64,000 nt of DNA, from contig JBHGNT010000016.1 in NCBI GenBank assembly GCA_043228905.1, positions 5,580,001 through 5,644,000 on the forward strand, in the 5' to 3' direction. A program made the translations under genes and the position numbers. The notes beneath the pieces are model-generated. The model did not search any database. It worked only from the letters and a program-made list of their open reading frames with translations, and was not told the origin of the DNA. Below, in pieces: positions 56,850 through 64,000 of the stretch. This DNA comes from Azolla caroliniana (lineage: Eukaryota > Polypodiophyta). Within the stretch, counting starts at the first letter, position 1. Each line of letters opens with the position of its first letter.

Positions 56850-57890
56850 CAACATATCATCTCGCATTTGACTCCTTCCTAAGAAGGGGTGTTATTGCCC
56901 TGTAGCAATAAAACTCTCGATGTGGAAGTAATGCACGCACACATGTGCTCGCCATTCTTGATGGAGAGTTTGAGTAAGACGCTTTTAAATAGTCTTGCTT
57001 GTCTAACAAGTTGTTGAACTTATCGCGGCTTACCTTATAGGTTGAGCATGTGAGAAGTACGTTGTGTTCATCCTCCACTGTGTTTTCATTGCATGCCTTT
57101 GCTTATCCTCGTACATGGGTGATGATGCTACCTCAACACTTGCGAGCGAGTTTGAAGAAGTGTTAAGGCTCTTTGATATCCAAGGCACATGGGGGTAGTA
57201 AGATGCAGTTGGATATCTTATGCAATGTAATATTCCAATGTTGACATTTTTGCATCTTGCCATTTCATCCTTAGAATTCTCGAATAATCTATAGTTAGAA
57301 CATTGCATACTTCATAGCATCACCTGAGAGTTCTAGTAGAGCTTTTACTCCCCATACTTTTTACCATTTCATAATGCCAAGCACCCAACAAAGAAGAGAT
57401 GGTTTTGCTTTTATTGTTTTTTTGTAGCCTGTTCCTATATTTAGAACCTATTTGGGCATAACCTTGACTTTTAATGATATACTCGCATTCTCTTTGCATG
57501 TGTAACATTGTTATGGTTTGAGCACGTGTTGAGGATTTAACTCCTACTTATCAATGTAAGAACAAAATTTGGATTAGATGCCCTAAGTGAGATAACACAG
57601 CCGCACTCTTTCATTCTATAAAGCAACACATGGACCACCATAGAATTGAATAACATCGATCTTTTTTTCTACCCTCAATTATCACATTGGTTGCATTAAT
57701 TCTAAAAAACACATCTTAATAATTCTAGCTCGTAAGAAGTTTGGACTTATAACATAATTATTCCACCTATTTGTTGATGGAACATTTATACTGAGATATT
57801 TGAAACTTCGCACCACTTGTATAATCAGTTCTCCCTTGTATGTTAAAGTGGGGTAGTGCCTTGGCCCTATTGCATTTATTGCTCAATTGG
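56850..57890 (-). mobile_element. Second copy of the LINE family, decayed
   Basis: On the minus strand 57880-57730 gives 'VVRSFKYLSINVPSTNRWNN', close to the 'ESFKYLGLEVPSNHRWNE' of the LINE at 45.8-46.8 kb. Near 57080-57000 the frame 'EDEHNVLLTCSTYKVSRDKF' is the E-D-E-H-x3-C block that follows the zinc-binding motif in LINE C-termini. Frames are broken between these. Confidence 0.75.
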
Positions 57891-58870
57891 TTTGTTATAC
57901 TATCATATGATGTGGTGTAGTGAAGCGATGAAAGTTTCATTATAAGTTGGAATTCGGGTCAAAGTGATCAACGAAGGAAAATGTAGAAGAAGAACATCTA
58001 CACATCATCAAAACATAGCTTGAATGATAAGAGTCGAGCATTGGAGCAATTGGGTCAAGGTTTCAATATTTTGGCAATCTCTATTAATATTTATCTTTCA
58101 TTTGTAATTATATTTGAAAGCTTTATTAGTTTTGGTTTTCCTCACCCTCAAATCACCTCTAATTGAGGTCTATTATATAGTTGCCCATAGGTTAGGAAAG
58201 CATGTGTGCATGAGACCACTTGGCTTTGTTACGACGCAATTACTACTTGTAAGGAGTTAAAGTCTACCGCGAATTGACTAGTTGTTTATGTTGTTGGTAG
58301 TTGTTATATCATTTGACTTACTTGTAAGTTTCTCTAAATAGTGTCAACCGCCACAACCCGACTTTTAGTATTTTCCTAGATGCATACAATACATAATTAT
58401 TATTGTTGTTGACTAATGAGGCCATAATTACTAATTACTAGAAAACTCGAGAATATTCCCCAAAAGAAAGAATTATGCTTGTCATTTGGGTAACATGCAT
58501 GTTTCACCACTTGGCTAGTATATATAATACCACAATATTATCAAATGTACAATGTGTTGAAATCAAGGCCATGCACCAAGGCGATCATGGGTTTAATTCG
58601 TGTTATACACAACACCTCCTATGAGTACGATAGTGGAAACATTAGCTTCATGACATGGGCAATTATTAATCTCCATGAGTGTACTAAGACACCATTTCTG
58701 CGGGGCTGGTTTTATTTTGAAGGGGGTCACATAAATGCCAGAAAGCGTCACCCGATGCGTGTTAAAGATTAATGAGATTTCTATACATAAATCCAACGCC
58801 AAAATAGACACCCGTTAAGTCGAGAGGAAGGAGCAATTTGAACTCCCCAATCTCATTCTTGATTTTGTCT
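57891..58870. other. No recognisable gene
   Basis: AT-rich sequence with short open frames only. A weak tRNA-like B box ('gatcatgggtttaattcg', near 58582) is the only structure noted. Confidence 0.45.
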
Positions 58871-58875
58871 AGACT

Positions 58876-59530
58876 CTACACTCTTCTTCCTTGTCATTAT
58901 CTTGTCCGCCACTGCCACTATGGTGTATATATATCTTCTAAGACCTCCTTTACAATTCAATACAAAGATATCTTAATCTATAATGTCTTCCTTTATAGTT
59001 TAATACAATGCTAAGTCCACTCTTCTTCCTTGTCATTATCTTGTTTGCCACTACCACTATGGTGTATATATATCTTCTAAGACCTCCTTTACAAGTAAAT
59101 ACAAAGATATCTTGATCTATAATGTCTTCCTTTATAGTTCAATACAATGCTAAGTCCGAATATAATGTCCGTTGTCCACCACTCTATTTATTCCTCCACT
59201 TAAATCTTATGGTCCAAGTAGGAATCAAACCCTTGACCTCTCACTCTTAGCACAAGCTCTTACCAATTACATATATCGTATATGTATATATGTACATTAC
59301 ATTGTACACATATATATACATGTCTTCTAAGACCTCCTTTACAATTCAATACAAAGATCTCTTAATCTATAATGTCCTCCTTTATTAGTTGAATACAATC
59401 ATACTAAGACCAAATATAATGTCCATTGTCCATCATTCTATTTATTCCTTCACTTAATCTTATGGTCCAATTAGGATTCGAACCCTTGACCTCTCACTCT
59501 TAGCACAAGCTCTTACCAATTAGAAGAGAC
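58876..59530 (-). repeat. Tandem tRNA-derived repeats upstream of the PPR gene
   Basis: Two tRNA-like heads on the minus strand, at about 59275-59212 and 59526-59462, share 'aattggtaagagcttgtgct' (A box) and 'ggtcaagggttcgaatcc' or a close form (B box). Each is followed by a tail containing 'aagacctcctttacaattca'. Part of the tail is itself duplicated: 'cttgtcattatcttgt' with 'ccactatggtgtatatatat' occurs at 58886 and again about 145 bp later. Confidence 0.7.
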
Positions 59531-59574
59531 AGAGAAAAAAAAACAAAAGAAAGAGAAAGAGAGAAAGATGGATG

Positions 59575-59580
59575 TATAAA
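59575..59580 (+). promoter_or_regulatory. Candidate TATA box of the PPR gene
   Basis: TATAAA lies about 45 bp before the ATG in a purine-rich stretch. If used, the leader would be very short. Confidence 0.4.
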
Positions 59581-59624
59581 GAGATGGAAGAAAAAGACAG
59601 ACTGAGAGGCTTCCCATCTCCTTG

Positions 59625-62150
59625 ATGCCAAATTATAGCACTTTGGGCGACGAAGCCATAGCTATTCTGGAGAAGAAACATCACAATGGCTTCTCCCTGT
59701 GCAAAAACCTGCTTTACAATTCAATACAGAGATCTAATATCAACCTCTCGCAAGCTCAGAGACTTCATTCTCTCTTCATCTCTCATGAATCTTTGACTTC
59801 TTCTTCTTCTTCTTCTCTGGCTGATGTTTTTATTGGCTTGTTTGGGTCTTTTAATAGGCTTCTTGAAGCTAACCTTTTGTTCCATCAGGTGAAGAAGAAG
59901 ACTTTATTCACATGGGAAGCTATGATTTCTTCTCATTCTGTGGAGGCAGAGCATTTGAGAGCTCTTTACCTGTATCAGGAGATGGAACAAAGTGACGATG
60001 GGTTTCTTTTCCCAGGTAAGAAAATATTGTCTTGTGTTTTGAAATCATGTAGTAATGGTAGATTTTCAAGTGAAGGGATGCTTATCCATGATAAGGTTAT
60101 CAGAGAGAATCTTGAAAGTGAAATCTACATTGGAAGTAGCTTGATTGATATGTATGCTAAATGTGGTCATACATATGAAGCTCAGAAAGTGTTTGATAAA
60201 TTGCCCGATCGGAATGAAGTTACGTGGAATACATTGATTTCAGGTTATGCCCAATTTGGTCATGATTTATCTGCTATGAATCTATTCGTAAAAATGCATC
60301 AGAATGGTGTAAAGGCTGGGAAAGTGACATTTCTGTGCCTGCTAAAGTTATGTTGTAGCAAATCACGATCCATTTATTCCGGTAGATTGTTACATAATCT
60401 TATTATTGAAGGTGGGTTCGAATCCGAGATTGCCATAGGAAGCGCATTGGTGGATATGTATTCTAAGTGTGGAAATATAGAAGAAGCTCACTCTACATTC
60501 GTCAAAATCTCTAACAAGAACAAAGTAACTTGGGGAGCTATGATTTCAGCTTATGCTCAACACGGGTATGGTCATCTCGCTATTGAAAGTTTTAATGAGA
60601 TGCAACAAATGGGTATTAAGCCAGACGAGGTTCTGTTCTCATGTGTATTGAAAGGTTTGGCTGATATAGGATTGATTGAAAAGGGTATGCAAACACACAA
60701 TCAAATCATAGTTTATGGGCTTGATGGAGATTTAGTTCTTGGAACTGCCCTCATTGACATGTATATTAATTGTAGAGATCCATCTTCAGCATATAGTGTG
60801 TTTAAAGCGTTGCCTTGTCAAAATGTGATTACTTGGAGTGCAATAATTTCAGGATATGTTGAGCATGGCCATATACCTGATGCTCTACAACTTTTTGAGG
60901 AAATGCATAAACATGGCATAAAACCAGATATGGTAGCATTTCTTTGTCTCTTGCAAGCGTGTACTACTACCCCCCCTAGGTACTTACCTGATGGTATGAT
61001 TATACATTTCTATGTTATAGAAATGGGGCTGGAAACTGATTCAAAGCTTGAAAATGGCCTTGTTGACATGTATTCAAAATGTGGGATGCTCAAAGATACC
61101 CAGAAAATGTGTGACTTGTTGCCATTTCAAAGAGCCGATGTGTTGAATAAGAAGATTTCAGCATATGCTCAACTAGGACAGGATGATTTGGTTCTTAAAC
61201 TGTTTGGAAGAATGCAATATGATGACTTGAACCAGGGAATAGATACAGTTTTACTCGTGTTGAAATCATGTGCTACTGAAGAAGACTTATGGATTGGTCG
61301 AAAAATCCATAAATGGATAGCAAAGAAAAAATTGGAGTTGGATCTGACTTTGGGTAATACTCTTCTCAATATGTATGTTAAATGTGGTGCTTTGGAAGAA
61401 GCCCATGAAGTATTCAATGAGATGAGAATTAAGGATGTAGTTTCATGGGGTATCATAATTGCAGGTTATGCTGAATGCGACCATGGAAACCATGCTCTCC
61501 GCCTCTTTAAGAGAATGCAAGACGAAGGCCTAGAACCTGATAATGTCGCGTTTTCATGTGTTTTGAGAGCATGTGGATCGATGGGGTCAATCGAACAAGG
61601 AAAGATCGTCCATGACCAGTTCCTTAGAAGTGGGCTTGTGTTAGATTCAGTTGCTGGAAACATCATTGTTGACATGTATGCAAAATGTGGTAGCCTACAA
61701 GATGCTTGGAAAATGTTTTATGCTTTACCTGAACGAACCAAGGTCTCTTGGAACTCTATAATCTCTGCTTGCGCTCATCATGGGATGTACCATTTAGTAG
61801 AACATTGCCTTGTTGAAATGGAACAAAAAGGTTTAAAACCAAGTGATGCGACATATAACTGTATATTCACTGCATGCAGTCATGCTGGGCAAGTTGAAGA
61901 AGGTAGAAAGTTCTTTAATTCTATGGTCGAAGATGATCATGTTACACCCTCAACAGAGCACTTTAATTGTGTATCAGATATTTTTGCCCGAGCAGGGTGT
62001 CTTCAAGAGGCTGAAGAGCTTCTTCAAATCCTTCCGGTTCTACCTAGTGCAACTAGTCAGACATCGTTGCTGACAGCATGCAAAATCCATAGTAATTTAC
62101 GTGTCGGATTTGGATGCTATGGAGACCCCCTTGCGCAGTCAATAAGATGA
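59625..62150 (+). CDS. PLS-class pentatricopeptide repeat protein, intronless, 841 aa
   Basis: PPR proteins bind organellar RNA base by base and act in editing, splicing or stability. The ATG at 59625 is preceded by an in-frame TTG, which is not used here. After about 80 unrepetitive residues, some 22 motifs follow in regular P, L, S order. S motifs have the 'DMYAKCG' signature (for example at 60148, 60457, 61669), P motifs read like 'VTWNTLISGYAQ' or 'VSWGIIIAGYAE', and the terminal P2-L2-S2 block is 'WNSIISACAHHG', 'FTACSHAGQVEEG' and 'FARAGCLQEAEELLQ'. The protein stops about 25 residues into the E1 region ('SLLTACKIHSN'), so E2, E+ and DYW parts are missing. Continuing past the TGA in any frame I do not find them. 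No splice sites are needed. A transit peptide is expected but not obvious. The target RNA cannot be told without decoding all motif positions. Confidence 0.93.
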   Translation: MPNYSTLGDEAIAILEKKHHNGFSLCKNLLYNSIQRSNINLSQAQRLHSLFISHESLTSSSSSSLADVFIGLFGSFNRLLEANLLFHQVKKKTLFTWEAMISSHSVEAEHLRALYLYQEMEQSDDGFLFPGKKILSCVLKSCSNGRFSSEGMLIHDKVIRENLESEIYIGSSLIDMYAKCGHTYEAQKVFDKLPDRNEVTWNTLISGYAQFGHDLSAMNLFVKMHQNGVKAGKVTFLCLLKLCCSKSRSIYSGRLLHNLIIEGGFESEIAIGSALVDMYSKCGNIEEAHSTFVKISNKNKVTWGAMISAYAQHGYGHLAIESFNEMQQMGIKPDEVLFSCVLKGLADIGLIEKGMQTHNQIIVYGLDGDLVLGTALIDMYINCRDPSSAYSVFKALPCQNVITWSAIISGYVEHGHIPDALQLFEEMHKHGIKPDMVAFLCLLQACTTTPPRYLPDGMIIHFYVIEMGLETDSKLENGLVDMYSKCGMLKDTQKMCDLLPFQRADVLNKKISAYAQLGQDDLVLKLFGRMQYDDLNQGIDTVLLVLKSCATEEDLWIGRKIHKWIAKKKLELDLTLGNTLLNMYVKCGALEEAHEVFNEMRIKDVVSWGIIIAGYAECDHGNHALRLFKRMQDEGLEPDNVAFSCVLRACGSMGSIEQGKIVHDQFLRSGLVLDSVAGNIIVDMYAKCGSLQDAWKMFYALPERTKVSWNSIISACAHHGMYHLVEHCLVEMEQKGLKPSDATYNCIFTACSHAGQVEEGRKFFNSMVEDDHVTPSTEHFNCVSDIFARAGCLQEAEELLQILPVLPSATSQTSLLTACKIHSNLRVGFGCYGDPLAQSIR

Positions 62151-62333
62151 CATGAAAGAAACATGCTTTTTAGATGAATCTTGAAACAAGGACATCTCTG
62201 GAGATCTTGCCTAAAATCCGTTGCATTTCATCAAGTAATAATGCTTTTGCATCAAACTATGGATTACATGGTTGGAAAGCACCTGACTAGAAAAGCATAG
62301 TCACAATCATGTGCATTGGGTAGCAAAGTATGT

Positions 62334-62745
62334 GAGAAAATCAAGTCGATGAACTGCAAATCATATAACTCGTGGGCTCTCTTCTCTGACTAGAAGCATA
62401 GTCACAACCATGCACATCTAGTGTCAAAAATTTGACAAGATCAAGATCAAGGGAAATGATTCAATTTCGTATTAACGATTTTTGCCAGACATAAATTTAA
62501 GAGTCAGAATGACGAGTGGTTTGCTTGTGTCCACAAAAAAGAGCGCATCTCCACAAGTGAGAAAATCAAATTGATGAACTACAAACCATAGAGCTGGTGG
62601 GCTCTTTGACTTGAAGCATGGTCACAATCATGTGCATCTGGTAGCAAAACTGTGACAGTATCAAGATCAAGGGAAATAATTAAATTTCGTAACAACGATT
62701 TTCGCCAAACGTAAATCTAAGAGTTGAATGACAAGTGGTTTTGCT
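62334..62745 (+). repeat. Two tandem ~226-bp units downstream of the PPR gene
   Basis: 'gagaaaatcaagtcgatgaa' (62334) and 'gagaaaatcaaattgatgaa' (62560) start two units sharing 'agatcaagggaaat', 'tcaatttcgta', 'aacgatttt' and 'gacgagtgg' or close forms. A partial earlier unit is visible at 62280-62333. Non-coding. Confidence 0.8.
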
Positions 62746-63345
62746 CAGACCCATAAAGGCCCACAAGGGAAGTGTCTCCACAGGTTCCACAAACACAAAC
62801 TTGTTTTTGGTTGAGAGACTTATTGAGTTCTTCCATTGTGTAGAGCCCTTATTGGTGATGAGTGCGCTCGGCCTATGCACAAGGAAACAAACATTTCACT
62901 TGTGGAGAGCTCTGCCTATGCAAAGGGGCACAAAGGGGTGCCTTCATAGGTTCCATGAGGAAACAAACATTTCTCCTGGAGCTCCTTGCCAACAACACCT
63001 TCTTGTTGAGCCAAGTGGAAGATTAAACTCACCGTTGGCTTACTAATTTAACGTATGAGTATATGCTTACAAATAAGCTAAGGTTAAGTTTATTTTCAAG
63101 GAGTTTCATAGATTATGAGGAAGGTGGTTATAATTTCGGTAAGTTACAATAGGCTTTTCACAAATTTAACCAAATTATACAATGTATGAGCCACTTTACA
63201 TAGGGTGAAATGAAATTTAAACTAAGAAATACTTGGGGGGATTTGATTCGAATTATTGATTCTATGATCGATGGCTTTGTTGCCTCGGTCATTGTAGGCC
63301 ACCCTTGCCTCCCTTGTTGCAAAACCGCCAATCAATAATTAGAGA
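62746..63345. other. No recognisable gene
   Basis: Short internal repeats ('ggaaacaaacatttc' near 62882 and 62962) but no gene or RNA. Confidence 0.45.
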
Positions 63346-63425
63346 TCAATCAATTAGTGGGTTTCAAACCCTTGACCTCTCCAAGGGCAATTATTAGAGA
63401 TCACCGTTTGAGCTAAGCCTTTGTT
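63346..63425 (-). repeat. tRNA-derived SINE-like head
   Basis: On the minus strand 'ggcttagctcaaacggtga' is an A box and 'ggtcaagggtttgaaaccc' a B box. It is similar to the heads upstream of the PPR gene. Confidence 0.6.
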
Positions 63426-64000
63426 GTTGTCTTAACCTAAACCCTAAACCTTTGTTCTTCTTCTTTCCTTTGGTAACCTATTCGACCAAATCTTGACACT
63501 TTCTAAAACTTGCCCTTTTAATGTTTTTCTCCCTTCACACTATTGCATCATGATAATGCATCAAGGAACATTAAGAGATCGTTCGTTTAATAAGTGATAC
63601 ATACATGATCAAACAGAATGTGGAGAATGGAACCCAAATATATGTTATTTATTAAATTCTATACATGTCTTTTAAAATGTAGGCTGCTCTCTTTGGAAGC
63701 ATCTTATATGTTTTAAAGACAATTGCATCAAGAGCATCCTTAAAAGAGTTTGGTTTAAAACCACACCTTTGGCCTTAAAGAGAATCCTAATACAAGCATA
63801 TTACATTAACAACTTAAAGCTTAGTGGGTTTTCAAACAAGAGGAAATCTCTTTAATAATCTCAAGATAAGATTAATCCAAACATCAAGACGGCACAATCC
63901 TTTATTCTAGAGTATTTTCACCATGGATGGTCATGGCACTACTTTCTTATGACTAAATACACATTATGCACATAATTTTATTGAGGTAATACTCGTTACC
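63426..64000. other. No recognisable gene at the right edge
   Basis: AT-rich sequence with 'aacctaaaccctaaacc' near 63435, a short telomere-like motif. Nothing else supported. Confidence 0.45.

Overview
This is a nuclear plant chromosome window. It has spliced genes with GT-AG introns, plastid isoprenoid, pentatricopeptide and ULTRAPETALA-type genes, nuclear tRNA genes, and many retrotransposons and dinucleotide microsatellites. The style of the pentatricopeptide gene (one very long, intronless PLS array) and the TE-rich, gene-poor setting look most like a large fern genome. That is an inference; a gymnosperm or lycophyte is not excluded.

Four protein-coding genes can be supported. (1) A complete 10-exon gene for 1-deoxy-D-xylulose-5-phosphate synthase (DXS, minus strand, 13.9-19.2 kb, 722 aa by my splicing). 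(2) An ULTRAPETALA-like SAND-domain gene (plus strand, 34.0-36.7 kb, 690 aa), about three times the length of flowering-plant homologues because of a long N-terminal region. (3) An 11-exon gene for a BTB/T1 plus pentapeptide-repeat protein of the FIP2 type (minus strand, 49.1-55.5 kb, 300 aa). (4) An intronless PLS-class PPR gene (plus strand, 59.6-62.2 kb, 841 aa). There are two tRNA genes: Lys-CTT, and an intron-containing Tyr-GTA whose acceptor stem looks degenerate. The four protein genes do not form a pathway; they are islands between repeats.

Most of the rest is mobile DNA. 1-3.8 kb holds a hairpin of tRNA-derived repeats and a decayed Ty3 pol piece. 3.8-8.6 kb is a Ty1/copia element with both LTRs, a Met-tRNA primer site and broken genes; an older copia fragment follows to about 10 kb. 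9.9-11.5 kb is a 737-bp near-perfect direct duplication around a 100-N assembly gap. 11.8-12.2 kb is a tandem repeat containing a run of 26 G. 19.5-23.3 kb is a decayed L1-type LINE. 28-29.5 kb holds a plastid-derived segment, a probable solo LTR with an array of heat-shock-element pentamers, and a foldback (hAT-like) MITE. 40.0-45.8 kb is a Ty3 chromovirus (chromodomain at the C-terminus) inserted inside a second LINE, whose halves lie at 39.6-40.0 and 45.8-46.8 kb. Further copies of that LINE family lie at 48.0-48.5 and 56.1-57.9 kb.

The observations most worth following are: phased heat-shock-element pentamers just upstream of the TATA box in the chromovirus LTRs and in the unlinked solo LTR; the long N-terminal extension and start-overlapping uORFs of the ULTRAPETALA-like gene; decay of the chromovirus almost wholly by changes compatible with cytosine deamination; and LINE 3' ends that repeatedly abut (GA/TC)n tracts. 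All exon boundaries, alignments and mismatch counts were made by eye from the sequence; no database search was run.
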